Shown: positions 24,701 through 34,681 of the stretch, piece by piece
Position numbering within the stretch: position 1 is the stretch's first letter
Layout of the letters: each line of letters begins with the position of its first letter
From: Linnemannia schmuckeri
Lineage: Eukaryota; Mortierellomycota; Mortierellomycetes; Mortierellales; Mortierellaceae
NCBI GenBank assembly: GCA_029449235.1
Contig: JANATG010000002.1
Location: forward strand, 2,170,001-2,234,000
DNA: 64,000 nucleotides
Direction: 5' to 3'
The notes under the pieces: model-generated
What the model was told of the DNA's origin: nothing
What the model saw: the letters and a program-made list of their open reading frames with translations, nothing else
Database searches by the model: none
Made by a program: the position numbers and the translations under genes

Positions 24701-26875
24701 GTTTCTCACTCGCATAGACTGCGACACCCTACTAATAGGCTCGTCGTCATCCGAATCTTCAGAGCTCTCCTCATCAGTGTACTCGTCAGAATCCTCCTCC
24801 TCTGAGCTGTCCCCCAAGTCGTCCGAATCCGAGTTGTCCTGCTCTGTCCTACCAACGTTGCTCATGCCGAGGTCAATCCGAACCCCCTTTCGACGGATAT
24901 AGTACCTCTTTCCTCCCCGGAACGTGGCTCGGGCATCTACGAAATCAAGCCAGTCGTTTCCTAGAAGGAAGTCGTACGATTTCTTACAGTCAATGACACC
25001 CATATCCATGCGTCCACCGATACCCTTGACGAAGAACTCTATCGGCCCCGTCGCACCCTTGAGCGCATCAAAACGTCCATCCGCCAGTAGCACTCCTCGA
25101 CTAGTCGGTTTAAGTTCGAACCCCAACGCTTCCGCCACGTGTAGTCCCATCATGGTTCTATCGTTTCCGGGGTCTATAATTGCGTTGTCGAACGCTCGGC
25201 CATTGACAGTCACGGTAGCGACATCTCCGAGAGCCTTCTCCGTCACAGCTATTCCGCGATTGGCTGCAGTCACTGGATAGGTCTGATTGGTCTGGACCTC
25301 AGGAATATCACGCACTCTGTTCCTGACTTTAGGTTTGTGGTCAGCCCACACCGAACCTACGGCTGCTTTAAGTTGTGCTGGAATGCGACTTCCGTGTTTC
25401 GAGATAGTACACATATCGAACATGAGACCCTCGATGCTGCGGACAAACACTTGGTCAGGAACAACCTTCTGACGACGATTCTTAGGTTTTGGCTCAACAC
25501 CTCTGATCCCAGCGATTGGTCCACTCCTGATAGTTTGGTTGGGATCCTCGGCCTCGGCTATTCCCACTGCTACTCGCTCCTCTGGGTCTAGATCCATCCC
25601 AACATTAGACTCCTTGTTCCGCGTGATCCTTCTCTGTGTTTTCGGCCCGAGTGGAAGGTCGGCTACTTCCTTTCTGCGATCTTTTGTTGCACTTCGAGTG
25701 GTCCTCTGAGCGGCGTATGCATTGTCGAGTACATAGCTCTGGACTCTCATCGAACTCTGGCTGGGTCGATCTCCAAGCGGAACATTGTTGGGGTTGGTTG
25801 CCGGTGTATTCCCAGTGGAAAAACTCGCACGTCCTGGATTGTTGTTGGGGCAGTTCCGAGAGACATGCCCCTTCTGCTTGCACGAAAAACACTCGACCTC
25901 GGGACACTGGGATGCCAAGTGACCTTCCTGACGACACTTGTGACACAGTCTCGGCCCTGTCGACACCGTTGGGTCACTCGCTTGTACCACTTGACGACTG
26001 ACAACAGGCTCGACGGCGCCTCCTCGAATATGTTGGGCCAGGAGTGTTTTTCCAAAGACTCGACGAGCAACAGTAGGAGGCATACGGGCGACGGTGCGGG
26101 CTGCTCGGCCGGCAGGGGTGTTATCCTCATACGATGCTAAACTCCAGGCCTCGAACATATTTGCCAACTCGTCCACTTCCATGCTGAGTAATCGGTCTTC
26201 CTCGAAGTCCTTCCTGAAACTGCGGTACTCGGCCTCGGGGATCTTGGTTCCTCCAATCTCAATGACAGTGGGGACAGGAACGGCAGCAACAGCCTTGGCC
26301 TCATCACGAATTTTGTCTTCATAAGTGCGCTCGTTGTATCGGTTGTGCTGACAAAACTTGCTCACTGCTTTGAATGTCTCCTCCAGAGTGCTCGCGGGCG
26401 CCTGATTCTTGACCTTGAAGGGGTGTCCTTTTCGTAACCCATCGCAGAACACCTCACTAAACGTGCCTTCAGCGTCCTCACTCATCTTATACAGAGTTCC
26501 ATCAGGTTTGGTTGTCAGCTCCAGCAGCTTGATGTTGGCTTTCATCCTAGCAATGTATCGGGCCGTCTCCTCCGTGGCTTGTTGCGCAATCTTGCCAATC
26601 TCGGACCGGGTACTCGCAGTGGTCCTCGGTTTGGCCAGCTCGGCTCGAAAATCAAGGGAAAACTGGTCTTTGGTTCCGTGCGGATACTCTAGAATCCATC
26701 GCTCGACCCAGGCTCGCATTAACCCGGATGTCTTACGCTTCGCGATAAGTTGGAAGCCGATTTGCGTGACTTTGTCGATGTTGTGAACGTCCATCAACCA
26801 GGATATCGGATCCATGGACTGGTTGTCCGTCCAGTCATCGATAGTGGCAAGGTAAGCGTCAAGGGGGGCCGCCAT
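21776..26875 (-). CDS. Ty3/gypsy Gag-Pol polyprotein, single ORF
   Basis: 1,699 aa with no frameshift between gag and pol. In order: gag region; two CCHC zinc knuckles (C-x2-C-x4-H-x4-C) at residues 311-324 and 329-342; retropepsin-like domain with DPGN at 568-571 in place of the usual D-S/T-G; very acidic linker about 675-715; reverse transcriptase with YMDD at 961-964; RNase H with D1110, E1150, D1177; integrase with HHCC zinc finger (H1325, H1330, C1360, C1363) and a D1390-D1450-E1485 core. The RT-RH-IN order defines Ty3/gypsy. The leader between LTR and ATG is only about 97 nt. The ORF is open and the LTRs appear identical, so the copy could be active, although the DPG protease motif is unusual. 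Confidence 0.95.
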   Translation of the reverse strand: MAAPLDAYLATIDDWTDNQSMDPISWLMDVHNIDKVTQIGFQLIAKRKTSGLMRAWVERWILEYPHGTKDQFSLDFRAELAKPRTTASTRSEIGKIAQQATEETARYIARMKANIKLLELTTKPDGTLYKMSEDAEGTFSEVFCDGLRKGHPFKVKNQAPASTLEETFKAVSKFCQHNRYNERTYEDKIRDEAKAVAAVPVPTVIEIGGTKIPEAEYRSFRKDFEEDRLLSMEVDELANMFEAWSLASYEDNTPAGRAARTVARMPPTVARRVFGKTLLAQHIRGGAVEPVVSRQVVQASDPTVSTGPRLCHKCRQEGHLASQCPEVECFSCKQKGHVSRNCPNNNPGRASFSTGNTPATNPNNVPLGDRPSQSSMRVQSYVLDNAYAAQRTTRSATKDRRKEVADLPLGPKTQRRITRNKESNVGMDLDPEERVAVGIAEAEDPNQTIRSGPIAGIRGVEPKPKNRRQKVVPDQVFVRSIEGLMFDMCTISKHGSRIPAQLKAAVGSVWADHKPKVRNRVRDIPEVQTNQTYPVTAANRGIAVTEKALGDVATVTVNGRAFDNAIIDPGNDRTMMGLHVAEALGFELKPTSRGVLLADGRFDALKGATGPIEFFVKGIGGRMDMGVIDCKKSYDFLLGNDWLDFVDARATFRGGKRYYIRRKGVRIDLGMSNVGRTEQDNSDSDDLGDSSEEEDSDEYTDEESSEDSDDDEPISRVSQSMRVRNIELSDMSVRALSVEAVEVPAKEQPQFRVGDVAVDINPKLEPQQRLELIEVLERNRDRFTMDIQELEITSVLEHEVNIIPGSKPVYVGWSPRYSPKELDFLKKSISEELVAGKIVEMESEWCAPLSLAPKKDGSIRKCVAYVGLNKVTERESWPLPNIEQILDELAGHNYYSSLDGFQGYYVIGVKKEHVKYLGFRTPFGTYAYTVMPFGLKNAPHTFSRFVQKVYGNLIGTVLNAYMDDVCNRDMDWEAHLDGLDRTFAAARKGGVKYKPTKLHFGYDKVEFTGHIVGRDGIEVMPGKVEKVIYFEIMDSKEKVRGFLGLTGYYRRFVEEYARKAEPLNRLLKKGAAFEMGKEQVTAVISLKKAIAMAPVLKAPDFERDWNVACDACNYAVGSVLEQEDENGKVKPVYYYSKTLQGAELNYSTFEKECLAIVYSVKKFRPYILGRSVTVYTDHAPLQWLFSKTDLTGRPARWQMTLAEFDLTIRTKPGVRNGNADGMSRVTVEKEKAGDDIDDEMPECLSMLVVSMDGKWMESEWYKNTFTYLSTGSLKLEDYAEARKVKRRAFRFRIDPERGLLFRDADNVEKLCVVEAEVESKLLRAHDAGGHYGAEATLAMIRTQGWWPTMRKDVFDWVKSCVRCQQFGPRERHNELHPTTPEFPFEVLFVDLIEDLPRTTRGASSIAVFTDSFTKWTEACPIKDKSAVSVKAALFQSIMCRFGLPVAIRSDGGPAFRSEFKEICEKWGINHLVGSTRHPQSQGQVEATNKLIEERLRRGMQQGIEWDVYLPKAIFDINNRVVGSIKISPSEALMGFIGRSALRQSFSDDRWFATTGEIEPVAEVLEGNIARFVCRRESLREYAYATRLNANERMKRYYNKRVKVVKFEKGEMVWVFNLTFISGYGRKLAPRWLGPFEVMWVGRTGAYGVKTGRTHYGTRDGVETLSGDMLKKVVRRKARGEGGKGDAIGQGTDIVSGGGK

Positions 26876-26972
26876 AGTGTTTGTTATTGGTTGTTGTTTG
26901 TCGATTTGTTGCTCTTGGTCGTCCTCAAGATAGAACTACCGATTGCTGCCCCCTGCGTAGATCACCAATTAA

Positions 26973-27298
26973 TGTTTCACGGGGGAGGGCTCGCGGCAGA
27001 ATTATAGGAACGTTGTCAGTTCCACAATCGGTTCTACAAAACTGGACTCTATGCGATGCAGATGCTATCCGTTAGTCCAGTGTCTATACAGTAAAGGAGA
27101 CCATGTATTATTGTTATCTCTTATGAAGGGTTTGTTACCTATGCGATGCAGATGCTATCCGTTAGTCCAGTGTCTATACAGTAAAGGAGACAAAGAACAA
27201 CGAACAGCTTCTACCCCACATAAATACTACTCTAGAAGAACGATCGGCTACACTACCATGACGTCATCATTCTGGAGGGTGCCACCAAATTTGTAACA
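26973..27298 (-). repeat. LTR (5' LTR of the minus-strand element)
   Basis: 326 bp, same ends and same internal 90-bp-spaced repeat as the partner LTR. TGACGTCA at 27259-27266. Its outer edge is only about 305 bp from the start codon of array gene 7, which reads in the opposite direction. Confidence 0.93.
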
Positions 27299-27358
27299 TC
27301 ACTCAGCAGTTCCGATCATTAAGCGACCGAGAAAAAATTCATCGATAGTTCATCGAGA

Positions 27359-27368
27359 GCTGTGTAAC
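27359..27368 (+). promoter_or_regulatory. Array promoter motif, gene 7 copy
   Basis: GCTGTGTAAC, followed by AGTCGG, 235 bp before the ATG at 27603 and 60 bp from the edge of the retrotransposon. Purine tract about 27390-27450 follows. Confidence 0.62.
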
Positions 27369-27602
27369 AGTCGGAGGCCATCAAGAGTAGGATGCAAAGA
27401 GAGCAAGAAAGAGAGAAAGAAAGGAGGGAAAGGGGGGAAAAGATCGGGAGAGCGGACATCAGTCTGCTCATCTCGTTTTTGACTGTCACGATGTCATTCG
27501 TCTCATTCTTCTTCCATTCCTCTCATTCTACCACCATCATCTCTCCCCTTCCGCTCTCTCCTTTTCTTCGGCTCTTCCCTTTCACTGCCTCGTGTCAAAA
27601 TA

Positions 27603-29800
27603 ATGAGCACCCCTACTCAGCCCATTTTCCCTGCCGTGACCAACAGACATCCCCGCGTTCTCATCTCAGGAGCAGGACTGGCAGGCCTCCTCTTGGGTAT
27701 TCTCCTTGAGAAGGCTGGTATTCCCTACGACATCTACGAGCGTGCTGCTGAAATCAAGCCAATTGGTACGCAGTTAATGGTTCTTGCCTCATTAAGCAAA
27801 TGCAAAGGCATTTGCTTAAGCACACGAAATATTCTATAGTCCCCTTCCCCGAAATAACACTCAATTTCTCCTTTGATATTAGGCGCTGTCATGAGTTTGG
27901 TATGAACAAAAAGTCCAATCAAACGCTACCCACCATGAATTCGCGCTCGCCTTCCTTAAACATTGCAAACCAATACGTCTCTTTCATTTTTTTTTCTCTC
28001 TCTAAAAATTAGTCGCCCAACATCCTCACGGCGTTTGAACAATTAGGGCTCTATGAGGAACTTATGTCTTTCTCCAAGGAGGCCATAGATTCAACGTTCT
28101 ATACGGATCAGCTGGATGTCGTGACCACAAACGCAGCCATCACCGCCGATTTGTAGGTGAAAAGTCTTTACAATGCCCTATTACTCCCCTTGAGCATGCA
28201 ACTCAAGCACAAAGACCCATTTTGCTCATTTATCTCAATTTGGCGTTTACAATTATTAGGGTTGGATACGAGTGCATCTTGTTTGCACGTCCCGAGCTGT
28301 ATGACTTGTTGTACAGACAAATCCCCTCCAGCAAAGTCCACTTTTCCATGAAGGTGGTTTCTTTTGAGCAGGACAAGAAGGGGGTAACAATTACTCTTGG
28401 AGATAACACAACCGTCCGTGGTGACATCCTGGTAGGAGCAGATGGAGCGCACAGTGCAGTCCGCACCCACCTCTACAAGGCCTTGAACAAGCAAGGTCTC
28501 CTCCCCAGGTCCGATACCGAGGCCATGAGCGTGAGCTACATCTCTCTGGTTGGAACAACCGATGCACTCGATCCCACCAAATATCCTTGTGTTCTTAGGG
28601 AGAACTGTAATAGCAGCTTTATCATTGGTGACAAGAAGACACCCTACACCGTAAGTCCACTTTGCTATTTTGTCTGTCCAAAAAAAAAGACAAGCATGTC
28701 ATGAGCTTGTAACCTTACTTTAATCTTTGTAAAAAAAAAACTTAGTGGTGTACATTCACCATTCCAGGCAACAGGATTTGCTGGAATGTTATTATTCAGC
28801 TTGGACTGGACCCTGTTGCAGACGAACTGGCAGGCTCGCCGGATTGGGTTGTGCAGGAGAATAACAAAAAGATGATGGACTCGATCCGGCATTTCAAGAC
28901 ACCATACGGCACCATGGGCGATCTTTTTGATGTCACTCAAATTGAACGTGTGTCTAAGGTTTCTTTTGAAGACAAGTTGTTTGAGACATGGAACCATGGA
29001 CGAGTGGTCTTGGTTGGTGACGGTATGTGCATTTGTCGTCACCCCATGCCTCGATCCTATTTCTTCGTATTTGAATCTCCGTTTTCTAATGCTCACTCAA
29101 CTTTGCCCTCCTGACTGTCTCTCATAGCTGCTCATAAGGTGGGAGAGAAACCATGACGGGTTGTAACACTAAACGAGGCAATGAATGTGAGTGTGCATCT
29201 AACAGAGCTAACTTTGAGCGCCATTCCTCCATTAGCTTCTTCCTAGCACCGGAGCTGGAGCAGTGAACGCGATGCAGGATTCAGTTTTACTCGGAAATCA
29301 TATCTACGATATCCACCCAACCAGCCACGAGAACATCAAGGCAGCATTGAGCGATTACAAGGAAGAGCGTTTCGACGCTGTCAAGGAGCAATATCCCCAA
29401 TCGTACATCAGCGCAAAAATTATGTATGGGCACGTAAGTATCTCTTTTACAGCACAAAATTTTCATTTGTTTTTTCGTGTGTGTAATTTACCAATGCTAA
29501 CTCCTCCTCTTTACTTCTTTGGTCGGATAGACGTTGTCGGAGCGTATTCTCAGACAGGTCGTGTTCAATTGGCTTCCTGAATCGATCAAAAGAAAGCAGC
29601 TTCTAAAAGACACTGCCTACCGTCCTCAGGCAAACTTTTTGCCCTTGGTCCCCAAGCGTGGTACTCTAGAGATTATTCCTCAGAAGTCTTCAAGCGTATC
29701 CAAAAGGAGAAGGAGGAGGAAGAGGGGAAGAAGATCCCCGCCGCCCTCTGATCGCGTACAAATATACCCTATACACAAAAATAAAGAATGGCCGAGGTAA
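27603..29800 (+). CDS. FAD-dependent monooxygenase, array gene 7 (frameshifted tail)
   Basis: Exons: 27603-27765, 27883-27899, 28013-28152, 28260-28650, 28746-29022, 29128-29138, 29236-29433, 29531-29800; 488 aa as read. The N-terminus is short (NRHPRVLISGAG), as in gene 10. GAGLAG near residue 23-28, DG at 168-169, GDAAH around D329. Exon 5 is 277 nt, one codon longer than the norm. Near 29690 one base is missing relative to the paralogues (QKSSKR becomes QKSSSV), so the C-terminal tail is read in another frame, becoming Arg-rich, and overruns the ancestral stop at 29749-29751. The catalytic core is untouched. AATAAA at 29779. Confidence 0.82.
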
Positions 29801-30599
29801 GGATTTTTTTTTTGCGAGGATGATGAAGGCCAGTGTGAGAGTCAGGAACGCGATTAGTTCAGGAATATCCCACACTCATCATTGTTTAACGGTGTTAAAC
29901 CCATCAATCAGTCCGATGCTAGCATTTCTCGATATGAAAACCCGTTAAAAAAATGACAATATCGTCTCTTTCTTTTTTTTTTTATTTTTTTATTTTCCCA
30001 GTGAGGGACACGCCTCGTAGAGCATTTCATAGAGGCAACAACTTGTGTATCCTTTTTGAGCTTTTCCGCTACTCATCTGCCTGTTTTGTTCGTTCCGTCT
30101 TCTTGTTCATCATACTCTTCTCCCATTTCGTTCACAACCGCATTCAACATCACTCTCATTCAACTTTTTCGCCCTCATCAGCTAAGTGAGTCTTGTCATG
30201 CCTTTTTCAAGACGACTGGCAGCATCACGATTTCCCGTGCGAGGCTCATTATGGTTGTGCTCAAATAAACATTTTTTGTCCATGCGTTCCGAGTCAGCCC
30301 CTTCGAATTTTCATGGGCGTAAACCTTAAGCAAAAAAGAGGTCTCTCCGAATTTTTTTCGAAGGCGAATGTGGTCTAATAAAAAAAGTTTCCCTGAGAAG
30401 GACGGTAAATGGACGACTCCTGACCTTCGAAAGGCCAAAAGGAGAAGTAGAAACACATCCTTGGCCGCCATTGACACACTATCAACTGAGTATGCACATC
30501 TTTCCCCGGACATTCTCACTCGTCTCATCTCTCTCCCACAATAAAGCAAATCCCGCGTAGGAGAGATTGTTTAGCCAATTTCTCTTTGTGTACATAGAT
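29801..30599. other. Intergenic with duplicated array spacer
   Basis: No gene recognised. 30000-30180 (gagggacacgcctcg and following CT-rich stretch) resembles 33825-34000 and, more weakly, 57990-58110, so spacer DNA was duplicated along with the genes. 30314-30345 (gggcgtaaaccttaagc) is one copy of a short dispersed motif. Confidence 0.5.
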
Positions 30600-30672
30600 A
30601 TCATCATCCAAGCGTACTCAGAAGGAAGAGGAGAGGGTAAAGCGTAAAGTCGCTGCTGCCGGAACCCCTTGA
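30600..30672 (+). pseudogene. Relic of the C-terminal end of a monooxygenase
   Basis: Reads SSKRTQKEEERVKRKVAAAG then Thr-Pro-stop at about 30670-30672, matching the Lys/Glu-rich tail at the end of exon 8 (compare SKRIQKEKEEE in paralogues). It is all that remains of one array unit between genes 7 and 8. Confidence 0.65.
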
Positions 30673-31140
30673 GAAGGAAATTGTTACATTAACCATGCAC
30701 ACTACTTATTTGTGCTTAATAAACAAATATTTTTTTTTTTTCGTGCTCTCAGAACCTTTGCTTGTTTGCTTGGCGTTAATTTAAAGCGAGAAAAGGTCTG
30801 GCGCTCTCTCCCGATTTTTCACAGAACACTTCTCGGTTGTCTGATTTTCCCAGATTTCATTTCTGATAAGGAAGGGATGTTAGTGTTGACCATTAAGAGA
30901 AAGTTGGAGGATAACTGTCATGAGAATCAAAATTAACCACAGAGACACTTCCTTGACCACCATTGACGCACCATTAAGAATAGATATCCCTCCTACGGTT
31001 TTCTCCCTGTCATACTCTCCGCTGCCTCCTACGCAAAAGCAAGCAGCGCATGAGATTGGTTCTCCCTTCAACTGCTCTTTGAAAACACAAGTCTCTAATT
31101 GATTTTTTTTTTGTCGTCCAACCATTGCCTTCAAAAGAAA
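30673..31140. other. Intergenic with duplicated array spacer
   Basis: 30771-30800 is a second copy of the short dispersed motif (ggcgttaatttaaagcgag). 30945-31015 (ccttgaccaccattgac and after) recurs in other spacers, for example at 30465 and 58470. No gene. Confidence 0.45.
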
Positions 31141-31148
31141 AATCGAAA

Positions 31149-31158
31149 GCTGTGTAAC
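31149..31158 (+). promoter_or_regulatory. Array promoter motif, gene 8 copy
   Basis: GCTGTGTAAC preceded by GTCCAACCATTGCC and TTCAAAAGAAAAA, the extended conserved block. 240 bp before the ATG. Confidence 0.68.
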
Positions 31159-31397
31159 ATACAGTCCAATGCCGACAGAGGGAGAGAGGAAGAGTGGGAA
31201 AGTGAAGAAGGAAGGGAGCGAACCTCGCTCTTCCTCTCCTCATCACGACCCGGGTCCTCATCTTGCTCTCTCATCTTCTCATTCTTGTTTTGCATTCCTC
31301 CATTCTCCTTCATCCCACCCCTGCCATCCTTGCCACCTCTACCACCCATTCCCCCTTTTTCTTATTCGCTCTCCTCTGTCTCCGCCCACCTTCAAGA

Positions 31398-33618
31398 ATG
31401 AGTGTTAAGAGCGAGACCAATCCTCTGCCCACAGGAGGCTTTAAGGGTAGTGACCTGCCTCCTTTGGTGACTGACAGACCTCCCCGCGTACTTATCGCTG
31501 GTGGCGGTCTGGGTGGACTCTTCCTCGGTATCCTCTTGGAGAAGGCAGGAATCCCTTACGAGATCTTTGAGCGATCGGCCGAGATCAAGCCTCTTGGTAA
31601 AGAGCCACTTCTACACCAGGCATTGATGACACTACCAGGGAGAAGCATGTAAACATACGATGCCTAATTCACCCCTTAACCCTTTCCCTTTTGTTTCTCA
31701 ACCATGCGTACTAGGCGCCATTATGCATCTGGTAATCCCAGGCGTTCTTTTCATAACATCAATTGCATGACAAAATCAAGTCTAGTAGCCGTTCTAGCTC
31801 TAACTACATTCCCCTCCTTCATAGTCCCCAAACATCCTTCCTGCTTATGAACAGTTGGGTCTCTATGACGAACTGGCGTCGTTTTCGAAGCCCTTGCGAG
31901 AGAATGGATATATGCTCACGGACAAGCTGAAGCTCATCGCCAGGTTTACACCTGTTGGCCCAGAAATGTAGGTCAGCCACTAGTGGACCCTCTGTTTTTT
32001 TTCTCGATAAGTGGCTTGCCTCTCGCTCAAAAACTTGCGCTAACTTTTCTATCTTTCTAGCATGGGATATGAGCCCCTGATGTTTCCTCGTCCAGATGTG
32101 CACAACATGTTGCTTAGTAAGATCCCCGCTGAAAAAATGCACATGTCCAAGAAGGTCTTGTCCTTCCAACAAAACCATGAGGGAGTCATGGTGCGCTTCA
32201 GTGACAATACCACCGTCCACGGTGACATTCTCGTCGGCGCAGACGGAGCCCACAGTGCCGTTCGTCAGCACCTCTACAAGACCTTGACTAAAGAGGGTCT
32301 CCTCCCCAAGACTGACAACCAGGATATGAAAAAGGGATATATATCCTTGGTTGGAACGACCAACGCTTTGGATCCAAAGAGGTACCCAGATGTCTTGAAA
32401 GAGGATTGTCAGAGTTATGGTATGATTGGAGACGGAAGCACCCCATACACTGTAAGTGAATCGCGTTTGCTCATGGACACATGAATCGCAAACAAATATG
32501 TGCACGTAAAATAAGATTGTTTTCTCAGCCAGTTCATTCTTTAATATTGCACATTTCGATAGTGGGTGACCTTTACCGTACCAGGCAACAGGATATGCTG
32601 GAATGTTGTTGTTCAGTTGGGTGTTGCCGAAGTTGCGGACGATCAGTTTAGAACCTCGGACTGGGTTCCTCAGCAGAATCAAAAGATGATGGATTCGGTC
32701 CGTCATTTCAAAACCCCCTATGGCACCATGGGCGATCTGTTCGATTCTACTCCTGTCGAAGGTGTCTCTAAGGTTTATTATGAAGACATGCTTTTTGAGA
32801 CATGGAACCACGGAAGAACTGTCTTGATCGGGGATGGTACGTGTCTTTTTTTTTTTTTTGTTTGATTTTCGTCTGTCAGTGCTCGCACGCAGTTACTGCC
32901 TTTAACTAATGCTTTGTTTACACTTGCATTGTTTTATTCCCTCTACTAGCTGCTCATAAGGTGAGAAAACGAGTGATGGTTCAACGGACTTATTGGCTCG
33001 ATGTTAGCATTTTCATTTTAACCAAAGTATTAACCACCTTCCTTTTTTTATCCTCAGCTCCTCCCAAGCACTGGAGCCGGCGCCGTGAATGCCATGCAGG
33101 ATGCTGTTATTCTCGCCAACCACCTGTACGACATCAAGCCAACTAGTTTCGAGAACATCAAGAAGGCATTAAGCGACTTCAAGGAAGAGCGATTTGGCCT
33201 TGTCAAGGAACAGGTCCCACAGACATACTTTGCTGCCAAGATGCAGTTCGGTCATGTAAGTATTTTTTTTTGCCGCACTCAGTCCTTTTTTGCCTTAAAC
33301 GCTCTTCACATGGACAATGAACACACACATTGCTGTGGATAGCAACAGCAGCTCACTGACTCATTCGCTTTCTCATAATACACTCTTTTGGTCGCCTAGA
33401 CTATCTGGGAGAGAATTCTTCGGCATGTTCTGTTCAACTGGGTCCCTAAATCGTTGCAGATGAAGCAACTGACAAAAGATAGTGCATACCGTCCCCAAGC
33501 CAACTTTTTGCCACTGGCACCCAAACGCGGTACTTTGGAAACTATCCCTCAGAGACCCTCGAAGCGTGTCCAGAGGGAGGAGGAAGAGGCCAAGAATGCG
33601 GCTGCCGCTGCCCTTTGA
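31398..33618 (+). CDS. FAD-dependent monooxygenase, array gene 8
   Basis: Exons: 31398-31596, 31716-31732, 31825-31967, 32061-32451, 32563-32836, 32950-32960, 33058-33255, 33400-33618; 483 aa. GGGLGG fingerprint near residues 35-41, DG at 181-182, GDAAH around D341. Exon 3 is 143 nt, one codon longer, as in genes 11 and 12, and exon 4 starts IMGYEPLMFPRP; these mark a subgroup with those two. AATAAA at 33649-33654. Same family reaction; substrate unknown. Confidence 0.88.
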
Positions 33619-33774
33619 ATCATTTGTTTTTCCACGGCAAGAGATATAAATAAACAGAGGTAGATCAAGCTGAACAATCGCCACAGCCAGCGCCAGTGTG
33701 AGATTTAGGTACGCCGTCGATTCATGAACGATCGATCATTGCTCCTCGGTCTTGTGCTCATGAGTTAGTCTGAT

Positions 33775-33812
<38 letters not shown>

Positions 33813-34440
33813 CAAATGAAGGACACGCATCGTGTAAACATATCATGGCATGTCGGAGGGGACAAACTGCCTGTCTGTTTTTTCTCAAAGTTTCCACTAG
33901 GCATCTCTCTTTTCTGTTCGTTCGACCTAGTTCCTTATCATTCCGTTCTTCTTTTATTCACATCAACATTAACCATAACCACCGTCGTTCCTTCACATTT
34001 GCCATGAGAGTGGAGGCTTAATAGCGGGCATCTGTTTTGCTGCTCCTTTAAAGACATAGACACCAACGACCCATTTGCAATCATATTCAAACTTAAATTG
34101 ATGTACCGCCTACCTGTAACCAGACCAAGTGTGCGCTCAAAATGCGGCTTTTATTTTTTGTCTACCCATGAAACAAATTACAAAACAGCGAGACTCCGGA
34201 CCACCTTTTTTTGTTGGCGAAAACGAAACGCAGCCATAGACGTGACATTGTCAGAACACCATTTTGAAAATGACTCCCTCATCCATTGGCACCATTGAGG
34301 GTCAACATACGCCACGAACATCGCTTCCTCTACTCTCTCGCACGGGGAAGTAGACTAGACGCGATTGGTCCGATGGCACTTTGCACAAAATAATGAGGGT
34401 TCCGAATTTTTGTATCTCTCAACCATAGCATCCAAAACAA
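33619..34440. other. Intergenic with a long poly(T) run and duplicated spacer
   Basis: A T run of about 36 bp at 33777-33812. 33825-34000 resembles 30000-30180 and 57990-58110. No gene recognised. Confidence 0.5.
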
Positions 34441-34449
34441 ACACACGAT

Positions 34450-34459
34450 GCTGTGTAAC
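34450..34459 (+). promoter_or_regulatory. Array promoter motif, gene 9 copy
   Basis: GCTGTGTAAC with CTCAACCATAGCATCCAAAA just upstream, 223 bp before the ATG. Confidence 0.66.
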
Positions 34460-34681
34460 TGTGTGACGAAGCAAAAAAAAATGAAAAAAAGGAATGAAGG
34501 GAAGAGGATGGAAAAGACGAAGAAGGCAAGGAAAAGCGAAAAGAGTGAACTTTGGTTCGTTCTCATCTCTTCGTGATTCCTCATCTCGTTCTCTCATTTG
34601 CGACATCATCCCTCATCTCTTTCACCTTTTCACTTTTTTTATTCCTAAATTACCCCACTTTTACAAATCCCCTTTTTGACA

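Larger units (their letters stand above)
21449..27298 (-). mobile_element. Complete Ty3/gypsy LTR retrotransposon
   Basis: A 5,850-bp element read on the minus strand. Two 326-bp LTRs (21449-21774 and 26973-27298) begin TGTT and end AACA and look identical by eye, so insertion is recent. A 4-bp direct duplication TCAC flanks it (21445-21448 and 27299-27302). On the minus strand a TGGTGATCTACG-type primer binding site starts about 4-5 nt inside the 5' LTR (near 26968), and a G8 polypurine run (21782-21789) that also forms the end of the ORF precedes the 3' LTR. It is inserted about 60 bp upstream of the promoter motif of array gene 7, leaving that motif intact. Confidence 0.95.

Noticed and set aside
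23951..24805. 284-aa plus-strand open frame inside the retrotransposon
   Set aside because: Antisense to the pol region of the gypsy ORF, no domain of its own.
31819..32811. 330-aa minus-strand open frame
   Set aside because: It lies antisense to exons 3-5 of gene 8 and crosses their introns; similar shorter antisense frames occur at the same place in other copies. It is a shadow of the coding exons.
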